The notes under the pieces: generated by a model
The model's input: only the letters and a program-made list of their open reading frames with translations
Told to the model about the DNA's origin: nothing
The model's database searches: none
Made by a program: the position numbers and the translations under genes
Part shown: positions 1 through 8,664 of the stretch, one piece after another
How positions within the stretch are numbered: the first letter of the stretch is position 1
How the letters are laid out: each line of letters starts with the position of its first letter
Assembly: GCA_047638395.1 (NCBI GenBank)
Contig: JBLIMV010000007.1
Coordinates: forward strand, 62,001 to 126,000
Reading direction: 5' to 3'
DNA: 64,000 nucleotides
From: CAXBCP01 sp047638395
Lineage (GTDB): Bacteria; Pseudomonadota; Alphaproteobacteria; MPNO01; UBA830

Positions 1-1
1 A

Positions 2-628
2 GAGATCGTCGGGCGGTTGGGATGCCCCTGGGTATTCGAAGACCCGGGTGTCTGGATCAAACCGCACCCGAACGGGGCGCTGACCCATCCGGGGGCGGGG
101 TGCCTGCTGGAATTGCTGACAAGACACGATGTTGCATCAGGACATATCGACCGTATCTCTGTCCGGACCAATGACCGCGTGCTGAAAACGCTTATTCATC
201 ACGACCCGTCCGACGGGATGCAGGCAAAGTTCTCAATGGAATTCACGCTTGCGGTTGTTGCCCTTGAGCGTCGCGCCGGGCTCGGTGAATTCACAACCCC
301 AATGCTCAATCGGCCTGACATCCGCGCGATGATGCAGAACGTGGATTACACGGCCTATGACGCAGCGGGAGAGGATTATAGCAACGTGACAACCCTCGTT
401 GATGTCGCACTGCAGGACGGACAAATCCTCTCGGGCCGGGCCGATCATGCGCGCGGCAGCACGAAATCACCGATGGATTTTGATGGCGTCGCTGAAAAGT
501 TTCGGGGCTGCGCGACGTATGGCCGCCACCCCGAAGACAGGGTCGCAACCATCGAGTCGGCGGTCCGCCAGATGGAAGAGTTGAACTCTACCGATACATT
601 GCTCAATGCTTTGATATCTAAGGAATAA
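2..628 (+). CDS. MmgE/PrpD family protein, C-terminal part (5' end outside window)
   Basis: The frame is open from the first bases of the window with no stop, so this is the last 208 or so residues of a longer gene; the TTG at 17 is probably internal. The protein resembles the C-terminal domain of the MmgE/PrpD family (2-methylcitrate dehydratase, cis-aconitate decarboxylase and related enzymes). Seen features are the WVFEDPGVWIKPHPNGALTH stretch, typical of the family's substrate-side loop, and the later RAMMQNVDYTAYD segment. Family members dehydrate or decarboxylate small tricarboxylic acids in the cytoplasm. The exact substrate cannot be read here because the N-terminal domain is missing. 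It lies 131 bp upstream of the liv-type binding protein on the same strand. Confidence 0.8.
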   Translation, partial: EIVGRLGCPWVFEDPGVWIKPHPNGALTHPGAGCLLELLTRHDVASGHIDRISVRTNDRVLKTLIHHDPSDGMQAKFSMEFTLAVVALERRAGLGEFTTPMLNRPDIRAMMQNVDYTAYDAAGEDYSNVTTLVDVALQDGQILSGRADHARGSTKSPMDFDGVAEKFRGCATYGRHPEDRVATIESAVRQMEELNSTDTLLNALISKE

Positions 629-759
629 TACCTAAAGATGCCGGATATGGGGGGGGCTAGACCTTTTCAACGAATTCTATAGAGTTCCGCCCGCAACGGT
701 CCAATAAGGCCGTAACAAGCAAATAAATACGTCCACATGACCACATTGGGAGGGTCCAA

Positions 760-2079
760 ATGAAATTCGCTAAATCTACATCCGCAGTGCGCCTTGTCGG
801 CGCGGCTGTCGCAGGCGCGGTTGCGCTCGGCGGCGGAGCGGCGCTGGCGCAGACCGTTAAAGTCGGTACGCCGACGTTCCTGACCGGTGCCGCGGCACCG
901 GCATTCGGTATTCCGGCAAAGAACGGTGCAGAGCTGATCGTTCGTGGCATCAATAACGGCGAACTGCCGGCCCCCTACAACACGAAGGGTTTTGCCGGGC
1001 GTCAGGTTGAAGCGCTGATTTATGACGAAGCCGGTGGCGGCACCAAACAGGTGACCGAGCTGCGCAACAAGGTCCAGAAAGACAACGTCGATGCAATCAT
1101 CGGCATTATCTCTTCCGGCACCTGTGCTGCGACGACCGCGGTATCCGAAGAACTGAAGGTTCTGACGATCCAGACGGTTTGCGGCACCACGCGCGTGTTC
1201 GAGGAAATCAACAAAGACCCCAAATACGTTTTCCGCACGATCAACCATGCGACCGCGAACAACGTCTCGGCAGCGCGCTATATCGCGGCCAAGATGAAAG
1301 ACAAGGTCAAAGGTATCGCCGGTATCAACCAGAATTATGCCTGGGGCCAGGATTCCTGGCGTGATTTCAAGCTGGCCATGGCCGCTCTGGTGCCCGATGC
1401 AACAGCATCCAGCAAGCCGCAGTTCCCCAAGCTTTTCTCGGGCCAGTACGGCACGGAAATCTCGGCGCTGTCGCGGGCGAAAGAAAATCTCGTGCATTCC
1501 AGTTTCTGGGGTGGAGATCTTGAAGCCTTTATCGGCCAGGCATCTGCGCGTGGCCTGTTCAAGCGCAAACTCTTTGTGCTGACGGTTGGCGAAACGGTTG
1601 CTTATCGTCTCGGCAAGACCTTCCCGCAGGGGATTATGGTTGGAACGCGTGGTCCGTACGGCATGTATGTCGTCGACGATCCGTCGCCGCTGAACGTGTG
1701 GTTTCAGAAGGAATACCGCAAGGCGTATGGCGAACCTCCGTCACAGCCTGCCTATCAGTATGCACAGGGCTATCTTGCAGCGAAGTTCGCATATGACGAT
1801 GCAGCCAAGAAAGCCGGCAAGTTCCCGACAACGGAACAGGTTATTGCCTCGCTTAAAGGTGCCACGTTCCCGTCCTTCGTCGGTGATGTCACGATGGGCC
1901 TCTCGAAAGGGCACCAGATCGTTACGGATGACCGCTGGGGCGTGACTGTGTGGGATGACAAAAAGGGCGAAATGGTCCTTAAAGATATCGTTATCTTCCC
2001 CCCAGAATGCGTCAATCCGCCTGAGGGAGTTAACTCGGCTGATTGGCTCAAAGGCGGCATGAAGGGCGCGAAGTGCTAA
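760..2079 (+). CDS. ABC transporter periplasmic substrate-binding protein, branched-chain amino acid (LivK/HAAT) type
   Basis: A 439-residue protein that begins with a signal peptide: a basic start, a hydrophobic alanine/valine/glycine core and an ALAQ cleavage-like site near residues 28-31. The mature part has the periplasmic type 1 binding fold used by hydrophobic amino acid and amide transporters, for example VKVGTPTFLTG near the start and DNVDAIIGIISSGT for the first subdomain. It would capture the ligand in the periplasm and deliver it to the LivH/LivM pair encoded downstream. GGGAGG sits 8 bases before the ATG. A strong terminator follows, so the binding protein may be made in excess of the membrane parts, as is common for such systems. 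The ligand may be an amino acid, amide or aromatic acid; sequence alone does not decide. Confidence 0.9.
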   Translation: MKFAKSTSAVRLVGAAVAGAVALGGGAALAQTVKVGTPTFLTGAAAPAFGIPAKNGAELIVRGINNGELPAPYNTKGFAGRQVEALIYDEAGGGTKQVTELRNKVQKDNVDAIIGIISSGTCAATTAVSEELKVLTIQTVCGTTRVFEEINKDPKYVFRTINHATANNVSAARYIAAKMKDKVKGIAGINQNYAWGQDSWRDFKLAMAALVPDATASSKPQFPKLFSGQYGTEISALSRAKENLVHSSFWGGDLEAFIGQASARGLFKRKLFVLTVGETVAYRLGKTFPQGIMVGTRGPYGMYVVDDPSPLNVWFQKEYRKAYGEPPSQPAYQYAQGYLAAKFAYDDAAKKAGKFPTTEQVIASLKGATFPSFVGDVTMGLSKGHQIVTDDRWGVTVWDDKKGEMVLKDIVIFPPECVNPPEGVNSADWLKGGMKGAKC

Positions 2080-2095
2080 TTAACTGCTGAAATAG

Positions 2096-2127
2096 CGGGA
2101 GGCGGATTATCCGCCTCCCGTTTTTTT
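2096..2127 (+). terminator. Rho-independent terminator after the binding-protein gene
   Basis: A perfect 11-bp GC-rich stem (2096-2106 with 2110-2120) closes a TTA loop and is followed directly by seven T residues at 2121-2127. It lies 17 bases after the stop of the binding-protein gene and 63 bases before the permease start. Partial read-through would give more binding protein than permease. Confidence 0.92.
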
Positions 2128-2189
2128 GCCCGAATTCGCACTGAAAGCTGCCCGCAAGAGGCGTCGCGAATCCTGACAGGGGTGTTACG

Positions 2190-3092
2190 TTGGATTTTGA
2201 ATTATTACTCGTCATCCTGGTGGATGGCCTGGTCTATTCGTCATATCTATTTTTGGTAGCGGTCGGCCTCACGGTGATCTTCGGTGTCCAGAAGGTTCTG
2301 AACGTCACTCACGGTGCGTTCTACGCATTCGGTGCCTATCTGGCGGCCTATCTCATAGGCCTCTGGGCAAAGGGTGGCCTGCCCGATGCCGGTGGATTTT
2401 TCCTGATTTTCATCAGCGCTGCTTTCCTGGGGGTCGTCCTCGGGGTCATTATCGAACGCGGCCTGCTGCAGTTTCTGTACAACCGCGATGAGCACATCGT
2501 TGTTCTCGCGACGTTTGCCGCTTTCCTGGTGCTGGAAGATGTGATCCTGCTCATTTGGGGCACAAACCCGTATCTGGCGTTCCAGCCGATGGCGTTGCTC
2601 GGCAATAGCGAAATAGCCGGCCTGGTATTCGACAATTATGCGCTGACCATGATCGCGCTGACCTTTATTGTCGCTTTCGTCCTCTGGTACGGATTGAACC
2701 GGACCCAGTTCGGCAAAATCCTTCTTGCCGTGATCTTTGACCGTGAAGTCAGCATGGCGATGGGGATCAACGTCACCAAAGTATTCCTGATCACCTTCAT
2801 GATCGGCACTTTCCTGGGCGCTCTTGGCGGCGCCTATCATGCGCCGATTATCTCGGTTCAGCCCGGGATCGGCGTTGAGGTGATTGTTCTGGCCTTTGCG
2901 GTGGTGGTGATCGGCGGGATGGGCTCCATTCCCGGCGCGCTCATCGGCGCCATTATCGTCGGCGTATCGCGCGCCGCTGCCGTCCATCTGTTTCCGGAAG
3001 TCGAACTGTTCGTGATCTACGCGATTATGGCGCTTGTGCTGATCTTCCGACCCGAAGGGCTGTTCGCCCCGATCAAGGCGAGGAAGATATGA
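2190..3092 (+). CDS. Branched-chain amino acid ABC transporter permease, LivH family
   Basis: A 300-residue integral membrane protein with about eight hydrophobic helices. The N-terminal part contains GLTVIFGVQKVLNVTHGAFY, the characteristic opening of LivH-type permeases, and the C-terminal half has the VVIGGMGSIPGALIGAIIVG segment that contacts the ATPase in this family. It forms the membrane channel together with the next gene product. The start is a TTG at 2190; an ACAGGGGTG stretch about 9 bases upstream can serve as ribosome binding site, and no ATG fits the alignment better. It overlaps the LivM-type gene by 4 bp, so the two are translationally coupled. Confidence 0.92.
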   Translation: MDFELLLVILVDGLVYSSYLFLVAVGLTVIFGVQKVLNVTHGAFYAFGAYLAAYLIGLWAKGGLPDAGGFFLIFISAAFLGVVLGVIIERGLLQFLYNRDEHIVVLATFAAFLVLEDVILLIWGTNPYLAFQPMALLGNSEIAGLVFDNYALTMIALTFIVAFVLWYGLNRTQFGKILLAVIFDREVSMAMGINVTKVFLITFMIGTFLGALGGAYHAPIISVQPGIGVEVIVLAFAVVVIGGMGSIPGALIGAIIVGVSRAAAVHLFPEVELFVIYAIMALVLIFRPEGLFAPIKARKI

Positions 3093-4087
3093 ACCGCTTG
3101 TTCGATAAAACATTCTGGGGGCTGACCATCGGCCTCGTGGGCTTGCTTCTGCTCAATTTCTTCCTGGAAGAATGGATGCGCAGTATCGGCCTCCAATCGT
3201 TGTCACGCGGTTGCGTTGCGATCGGGCTGCTGATCCTGTGGCGCACCGGTCTGGTGTCGTTCGGGCACGCGCTGTTCTTCGGTTTCGGTGCCTATACGGT
3301 GGCGATGATGCAGATTATCGGCGTAAACGACCTTTTCGTTTTGCTCATCTGCGGGACAGCAACTGCCGGATTTCTGGCCTTTGTTCTCGGTTTCCTGCTG
3401 CGTCAGTACAGGGCGATCTTCTTCGCGCTGCTCAACATGGCGTTTTCGATGATCCTGTATGGTGTTCTGGCCAAGGCTGAAGCGCTTGGGTCGACGGACG
3501 GGTTCGGAATCAAGCAGGTCAGCTTTTTCGGCATGCACCCCGCCGATGAAATGTATCGTCCCATTCTGTTCGTGTGCGCTGCCTTCTTTGCGTATATCTC
3601 GGCGGTGGGGGCGCACTGGTATCTGAAATCGACCCTCGGCATGATGACGATGGCGGTGCGGGAGAACGAGATTCGGGTCGAGTATCTCGGCTATTCCGCG
3701 GAGAAAGCGATCCACATCAAATACGTCTTCTCCGGCTTGCTCGCCGGTGTCGGTGGCGTGATCATGGCGGTGACCGTTGGACACGTCGATCCGGATTCCA
3801 TGGTCTACTGGCCGGTATCGGGCGATTTTGTCTTTATCACCATCCTGGCGGGCACCGGCAATGTCGGTGCGACCTTTATCGGTGCGCTGGTCTACGAGCT
3901 GCTCAGAACTTACGCGTTCGAATTCGCGCCGGAACTCTGGCAGCTCATCCTTGGCGGGTCGCTCCTGCTGATCATTATGTTCCTGCCGGACGGCCTGTGG
4001 TCTATCCGAAGTGAATTGCGAAACCGGCGTGCGCTTAGAGAGGCGAAACGCGATAGCGACACCCGGGCAGCGGAGGTGAAGCGATGA
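3089..4087 (+). CDS. Branched-chain amino acid ABC transporter permease, LivM family
   Basis: A 332-residue membrane protein with about nine hydrophobic helices, starting in an ATGA overlap with the LivH-type gene. Family hallmarks are LSRGCVAIGLLILWRTGLVS followed by FGHALFFGFGAYT, and the MTMAVRENEIRVEYLGY loop that couples to the ATPases. The C-terminus ends in a hydrophilic basic and acidic tail. It is the second half of the membrane channel. It overlaps the following ATPase gene by 4 bp. Confidence 0.92.
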   Translation: MNRLFDKTFWGLTIGLVGLLLLNFFLEEWMRSIGLQSLSRGCVAIGLLILWRTGLVSFGHALFFGFGAYTVAMMQIIGVNDLFVLLICGTATAGFLAFVLGFLLRQYRAIFFALLNMAFSMILYGVLAKAEALGSTDGFGIKQVSFFGMHPADEMYRPILFVCAAFFAYISAVGAHWYLKSTLGMMTMAVRENEIRVEYLGYSAEKAIHIKYVFSGLLAGVGGVIMAVTVGHVDPDSMVYWPVSGDFVFITILAGTGNVGATFIGALVYELLRTYAFEFAPELWQLILGGSLLLIIMFLPDGLWSIRSELRNRRALREAKRDSDTRAAEVKR

Positions 4088-4866
4088 CCCGCGTACTTGA
4101 AGTTCACGATCTCGAAAAGAATTTCGGGGGCGTTGTTGCCGCTCACAATATCAACGTTACCGTCGATATTGGTGAGACGATCGGCATTATTGGCGCGAAC
4201 GGCGCCGGCAAGACGACATTCGTCAACATGGTGACAGGCTATCTGAAACCATCCGCCGGTCGGATCGAATTTATGGGCAAAAGCGTTGTGGGTCTGCCGC
4301 CGCGCGATGTCACCAAGCTCGGTCTCTGCCGGTCGTTTCAGGTGCCACAGGTGTTTCTGTCGGAAACGATCTTCGACAACATGCTGGTAGCCTATGGCAT
4401 TGCCGAACGATCCGGGCTCGGGCTGTTTACGCCGCTCCATACGGATGAGCGGGCGGCCAGGGTCGATGCGCAACTGAAGCGCTACCAGATTGACGACTAC
4501 CGGGACATGGCGGCGTCAGCGTTGCCGCAGGGTGTCCGCAAATTGCTGGATATCGCTATGGCGACGGTGCGCAATCCCAAACTGGTGATGCTCGATGAGC
4601 CGACCAGCGGGATCAGCGTCGAGGAAAAATTCGGGCTCATGGACATCATCATGCAGGCCCTTCGGGAAGAAGAAGTGACGGTCATGTTCATCGAACACGA
4701 TATGGAAATCGTTGAACGCTTCGTTGATCGCGTCTGGGCATTTTATCAGGGCCAGATCATTTGCGATGCGACGACTGCCGAAGCCATGAAGGACGAGAAA
4801 GTGCGTGAATTCGTAATCGGGCAGGAATACCACCCGGCCCATCTCGAAGGAGACGCACATGCTTAA
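4084..4866 (+). CDS. Branched-chain amino acid ABC transporter ATP-binding protein, LivG family
   Basis: A 260-residue cytoplasmic ATPase. Walker A is GANGAGKT at residues 38-45, Walker B is LVMLDEPTSG and the switch histidine is in MFIEHDME. The ABC signature is unusual: where LivG proteins normally have LSHGxQR or similar, this one reads LPQGVRKLLDIA, so the consensus serine is a proline. The rest of the nucleotide-binding domain is intact, so I expect it to function with its LivF partner. It overlaps LivM by 4 bp and LivF by 8 bp. Confidence 0.92.
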   Translation: MTRVLEVHDLEKNFGGVVAAHNINVTVDIGETIGIIGANGAGKTTFVNMVTGYLKPSAGRIEFMGKSVVGLPPRDVTKLGLCRSFQVPQVFLSETIFDNMLVAYGIAERSGLGLFTPLHTDERAARVDAQLKRYQIDDYRDMAASALPQGVRKLLDIAMATVRNPKLVMLDEPTSGISVEEKFGLMDIIMQALREEEVTVMFIEHDMEIVERFVDRVWAFYQGQIICDATTAEAMKDEKVREFVIGQEYHPAHLEGDAHA

Positions 4867-5503
4867 AATTGAGGGTTTGGACGTCAACATCGGCGCAACA
4901 CCCATTTTGCGCGGTGTCGGAATAGAAGTGCCGTCAGGCACAATGTGCGGTCTGATCGGTCGTAACGGCGCCGGAAAAACCACGTTTATGCGGGCCATTA
5001 TGGGCGCGCTCGATGCGCAGAATGGTCAAATGGAATTCGATGGCACGGATCTCGTCGCGGCGCCGGCCCACCAGCGGGCGCATATGGGAATCGGCTTTAT
5101 GCCGGAGGACCGCCGTCTGGTGCCGCAGCTGACGTCGGAAGAAAACATCATGCTCCCGACCTGGACGACAAAGATCGAAAACCCGAAGGAACGGCTTGAA
5201 TGGATATACAAGCTGATGCCCGAGGTGCAGGAATTCCGCAATCGCGGCGCAACCGAGCTTTCCGGTGGCCAGCAGAAGTTCGTCGCTTTTGCCCGCGCCT
5301 TGATGGTCGGTACCAAGTTGCTGATGCTCGATGAGCCGTCCGAAGGTATCGCTCCTGTCTTCGCCCAGCGTATGGTCGAAATCATGGAGAGCCTGAAAGA
5401 AGCCGGTGAATCGGTGCTTGTCGCGGAATCCAATGACAAGCATATCAAGAACCTGCTTGATCGCACCTTCGTGATCGAGCGCGGGTCGATTATCAGCGGA
5501 TAA
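4859..5503 (+). CDS. Branched-chain amino acid ABC transporter ATP-binding protein, LivF family
   Basis: A 214-residue ATPase that completes the importer. Walker A is GRNGAGKT at residues 34-41, the signature is LSGGQQK, and Walker B plus D-loop is LLMLDEPSEGIAP. It is about 20 residues shorter at the C-terminus than a usual LivF (about 235 residues), ending soon after the VIERGSI strand. All catalytic motifs are present. It starts with ATG 8 bp inside the LivG-type gene. No terminator is evident in the 134 bp after its stop. Confidence 0.92.
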   Translation: MLKIEGLDVNIGATPILRGVGIEVPSGTMCGLIGRNGAGKTTFMRAIMGALDAQNGQMEFDGTDLVAAPAHQRAHMGIGFMPEDRRLVPQLTSEENIMLPTWTTKIENPKERLEWIYKLMPEVQEFRNRGATELSGGQQKFVAFARALMVGTKLLMLDEPSEGIAPVFAQRMVEIMESLKEAGESVLVAESNDKHIKNLLDRTFVIERGSIISG

Positions 5504-5658
5504 ATTCAGCGCCACTGTCTGCGCCGGTCGTGGATCTGCAGTATGAGTGACGTCGCGGCGGCCGCGCTGGCAGCCGGTCCTGGCCGTTTACCAATAGAAT
5601 TGACGTTTCCTCAACGCATCTGCGCTATCTCTCGTCTTTGGTAGGAGAAAAAGCGTAC

Positions 5659-6009
5659 ATGTCCGACGTTGTAGAGATCTATTCCGCGCGCGGAGACCAG
5701 AGTATCCGGGACGGTGCGCTGGACTATTCAAATACGATCACGACCAAAGGCCAGGCAGAGGCCGATGCCGTCGCCCGCTGCCAGCGGGACCGGACGGTGC
5801 GCAAGATTGCCTATTACATCGTGCGCGACGATGGGTCGTTCAAGACCCTGTTCGCTTACGATAACCCGGAGCCCATCAGCCTGATCAGCGACCGGGCACG
5901 CCGTCAGATGGCGGATCCGGCACCCCGGATGAAGGGTAAGCCGGCGTCATCCAAATCGAAGAAAAAGCCGAAGCTGGTCGACCGTCTTATCGAAGCGCTG
6001 AAAGAGTAG
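5659..6009 (+). CDS. Conserved small hypothetical protein, 116 aa
   Basis: I do not recognise a named family. The ATG at 5659 is preferred because AGGAG lies 11 bases upstream; a TTG 21 bases further upstream is also in frame. The protein has an N-terminal mixed alpha/beta part with a CQRDRTVRKIAYYIVRDDGS stretch, then a basic tail (KPASSKSKKKPK) and a last amphipathic helix. It has no signal peptide or membrane helix. It stands alone between the liv operon and a convergent small gene. Confidence 0.7.
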   Translation: MSDVVEIYSARGDQSIRDGALDYSNTITTKGQAEADAVARCQRDRTVRKIAYYIVRDDGSFKTLFAYDNPEPISLISDRARRQMADPAPRMKGKPASSKSKKKPKLVDRLIEALKE

Positions 6010-6016
6010 GCTGCCT

Positions 6017-6376
6017 TCAGGCAGCAATGGTGCGCACCACGGAGCCGCGCTGGCGCTGCATATCGAATACCATGGATACGGCACCATCCTGCGGGTCGAG
6101 CCGCTTTGACGCGGCCTTGGGCAGAGGGACCGCGTGCACACGGCAGTATTCGATCAGTGCCGACAGCACGCTGTCTGCATCAAGCCGAACCTCGTCGATC
6201 TGGTCCGGTGAGCTGACCGCGAAGGTCAGCAGAAGATGGCAATCGCCGTCGGTCGCGATAGTCTGTTTCTCCACCTCGGCGTCCGGCACCGGGATGCCGG
6301 TGGTTCGGCAATGAGACAAGGCGGCGGAGACGATTTCATCGTCGGAAAAAATGATACGTCGTCTTTCAGTCGGCAT
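6017..6376 (-). CDS. Small hypothetical protein, 119 aa
   Basis: The protein is soluble and acidic, with no signal peptide and no motif I recognise. It shows alternating helical and strand-like segments (HLLLTFAVSSPDQIDEVRLD) and opens with a basic cluster (RRRIIF). It is convergent with the 116-residue gene, their stops being 7 bp apart. The ATG at 6376 is the first plausible start. Codon use matches its neighbours, which supports a real gene. Confidence 0.6.
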   Translation of the reverse strand: MPTERRRIIFSDDEIVSAALSHCRTTGIPVPDAEVEKQTIATDGDCHLLLTFAVSSPDQIDEVRLDADSVLSALIEYCRVHAVPLPKAASKRLDPQDGAVSMVFDMQRQRGSVVRTIAA

Positions 6377-6493
6377 CTGCTTGCTCGGACAACTTTTTCC
6401 TGAAAACCAGGCATTATTCTCAACCGCCGGAATTACTATTCTCTTAATTCGGCAATCCGGCCATGATCGACGCTTCTTTCCCGGAGAACTGTT

Positions 6494-7234
6494 CTGGAAC
6501 TCTCTCTTGTTATTCTGGTCTGCGCCACGCTGTTCGTGGCCGGTGGCGTCAAAGGCGTTATCGGCCTCGGGCTTCCGCTGACGGCTGTCTCAATTCTTGG
6601 CTCCGTTGTCGATTTGCGCACCGCTATCGCCTTTATCGCAATCCCGGTCGTGGCGACGAATCTGTATCAGGCGTTCGAAGGCGGGCGCGCAATGGAGATG
6701 CTGCGCAAATACTGGGTGATCAACCTGTGTTCGGTTGCCGGCACGATTGTCGGCGCCCAGATACTGTTTCTCGTCGATCCGCGTATTCTGACGACGCTGC
6801 TGGGGTTCGTGGTGGTTTTATACGTCGCGATCAATGCGACCCGGTTCCGGATACATATATCGGATCGGGCCGAACCCTGGGCCGCCCCGCCGCTCGGTAT
6901 TCTGTCCGGCCTGCTGACGGGGACGACGGGCTCGGTCGGCATCCCGATCGCGCTGTATCTGCAGGCGCGGGACGTCGACAAGGAAAGCTTCCTGCGCGCC
7001 ATTGCGCTGACATTCCTGATCAGTGCATCGATGCTGGTCCTGGCGCTGATTGAAAAAGGGGCCATCAGTCAGACGAATGCAGTTATCTCCGCGATCAGCC
7101 TGGTTCCGGCCTTCGCCGGGATGATGATCGGCCAGCGCCTGCGCGGCTACCTGTCCGAAGACCGGTTCCGTCTGTTCGTCTATGTGTTTCTGATGCTCGC
7201 CGCCGTGAACCTGATCCGGAAGGGTTTGCTGTAA
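6494..7234 (+). CDS. TauE/SafE (TSUP) family membrane transporter, probable CTG start
   Basis: A multi-spanning membrane protein of the sulfite exporter TauE/SafE family, which moves sulfur-containing anions or other small anions out of the cell. The paired family signatures are visible: GGVKGVIGLGLPLTAVS near the N-terminus and LLTGTTGSVGIPIALYLQA in the middle. The first ATG/GTG/TTG-type start is GTG 6536, but this would cut away most of the first membrane helix. The frame continues upstream through ELSLVILVCATLFVAGG to a CTG at 6494, and GGAGA lies 6 bases before that CTG. A stop at 6464 and no other start codon in between leave CTG 6494 as the best choice, giving 246 residues. Confidence 0.82.
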   Translation: MELSLVILVCATLFVAGGVKGVIGLGLPLTAVSILGSVVDLRTAIAFIAIPVVATNLYQAFEGGRAMEMLRKYWVINLCSVAGTIVGAQILFLVDPRILTTLLGFVVVLYVAINATRFRIHISDRAEPWAAPPLGILSGLLTGTTGSVGIPIALYLQARDVDKESFLRAIALTFLISASMLVLALIEKGAISQTNAVISAISLVPAFAGMMIGQRLRGYLSEDRFRLFVYVFLMLAAVNLIRKGLL

Positions 7235-7238
7235 AAAG

Positions 7239-8459
7239 TCAGGCGAGCAGCAGGTCCAGCCGGCCCTGCATGTCTTCTTCGGAAAATGGGTAATCGAAAC
7301 CGTCACGCGCGTGAATGACGCTGGACGGCACCACACGCGCCAACCGGCGCTGCAGCTCGATCGCAAAGCGCATCTTGATGCCCGCTTTCCAGCAGAGCGC
7401 CGTTACACCCTTTGCGCTCCGCCCGTCCACGATCCGCTCTACGCCCCAGAGCGGTACGCCGGCGCGCAACGCTATACTCGCCATCACAAACTCCCGCTCA
7501 TTGGCGTTGAGCGCCATTTCGATGACCGCATCGTTGAGTTTTTTGTCGCCGTGCAGACGAAGTGCGCGTTCCTTCGGCGTCTCAAAGCGTCCGTTGCCCT
7601 TTTCGGCGGGCGCCGACCAGCCGACCGCGGACGATTTGGCGGGGTCTTCGGCAGACAATCTATCGGGTTTTTCGCGGCGTCCTGCCAGAGCCGCTTTGAG
7701 CGGCGCTTTGACAAATCCGGCAATTTTGCGGGCGAGACCGAGCGGCAGGTGCGGGCGTTTTACCAGCGGTTCGTGCCATGCTTCGATGTCCGGCGCGCGC
7801 GCAACAATGGTTTCCAGCGCCGGCTCGCCGATATCGGCGGTGTCGTTCCTGAGCAACCGCGTGACCGTTGGATTGGCGCCGGCATCGACCAGGGCGGCGC
7901 TGACCCGCTCCGAGACGTTTTCGCGCGCGGCAATAGCCTGGTGCGCCCAGTCTGCGGCACCGTCTTCGACAATGTCGATGAGGTCGTCATCGGTCAGAAC
8001 AGGGGAATGCCGTAACACCGGTGCGGCGACCCGGCGTTCCGGGTCGCGGGCGAGATCGGCGGCGATATCATGGGGCACGTGAAACATGTGCCGGATCGCG
8101 TCGGCCAGCGACCGGCGAACGCGGATGCTGCTGTCCCGCGCCAGGGTTTCAAGTATCGTGAATCCCATCCGCCAGAGCTGGCTGCGCTCGTCATCGCCAA
8201 GCCCCTCTCCGACGATTTTCCGGGCCAGCACGCACCGGACCCCGGGGTCGGCGTCGCGACCAAGGACGACATCCGCCTGACGCGGTGTGTGCGGATTTTC
8301 CGCAACGACCCGGCGCACAGCCAACTCGGCATCTTCGGACAGAAAATACAACAATTCGGGAGGTGTATCGGGGCGCCCGGCAAGGGCAACGCGATCCGCC
8401 ACGCTGCCGTCGCGCGCAATGGTGGTCATGTGATCGAAACTGTTTGAAGAATCGGACAT
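7239..8459 (-). CDS. DUF2336 domain-containing protein
   Basis: A 406-residue soluble protein made of short HEAT-like helical pairs, for example LARDSSIRVRRSLADAI and LARDPERRVAAPVLRHSP in the first half. This matches the DUF2336 family, common in Alphaproteobacteria and of unknown biochemical role. The C-terminal part contains a basic linker (roughly residues 255-300) and a second helical region. It is convergent with the TSUP gene, the stops lying 4 bp apart. There is no signal peptide or transmembrane helix, so a cytoplasmic location is expected. Confidence 0.78.
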   Translation of the reverse strand: MSDSSNSFDHMTTIARDGSVADRVALAGRPDTPPELLYFLSEDAELAVRRVVAENPHTPRQADVVLGRDADPGVRCVLARKIVGEGLGDDERSQLWRMGFTILETLARDSSIRVRRSLADAIRHMFHVPHDIAADLARDPERRVAAPVLRHSPVLTDDDLIDIVEDGAADWAHQAIAARENVSERVSAALVDAGANPTVTRLLRNDTADIGEPALETIVARAPDIEAWHEPLVKRPHLPLGLARKIAGFVKAPLKAALAGRREKPDRLSAEDPAKSSAVGWSAPAEKGNGRFETPKERALRLHGDKKLNDAVIEMALNANEREFVMASIALRAGVPLWGVERIVDGRSAKGVTALCWKAGIKMRFAIELQRRLARVVPSSVIHARDGFDYPFSEEDMQGRLDLLLA

Positions 8460-8479
8460 GGCTGTCCGTCGCTCCCTGC

Positions 8480-8524
8480 TTGTTCGAGGCTTGCCCCGGG
8501 GTCAGTCCGGGGCCAGTCCGGGGC
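8480..8524. repeat. Degenerate intergenic repeat with tandem 11-bp unit
   Basis: The spacer between the DUF2336 gene and the EamA gene contains CTTGCCCCGGGGTCAG, similar to one arm of the palindrome at 52707-52789. It is followed by two tandem copies of CAGTCCGGGGC at 8503-8513 and 8514-8524. It looks like a decayed copy of the same intergenic element. The remainder of the 205-bp spacer shows nothing clear. Confidence 0.45.
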
Positions 8525-8664
8525 TTCCGGGCGCGGTGCTCACGCCTACCCAGACGTCCGCGCCATAAGGGTAAGCAGCAGAGGTTAACGAATCTTTTCC
8601 GCTGTCATCGCCCTGAAACCGCGATTTCATGCTATTGAAACCCAGTTCCTGAAGGATTTTCCGA

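Noticed and set aside
2247..3113. A 288-residue minus-strand frame opposite the LivH-type permease.
   Set aside because: It is a reverse image of a hydrophobic permease and has a strongly polar, low-complexity composition.
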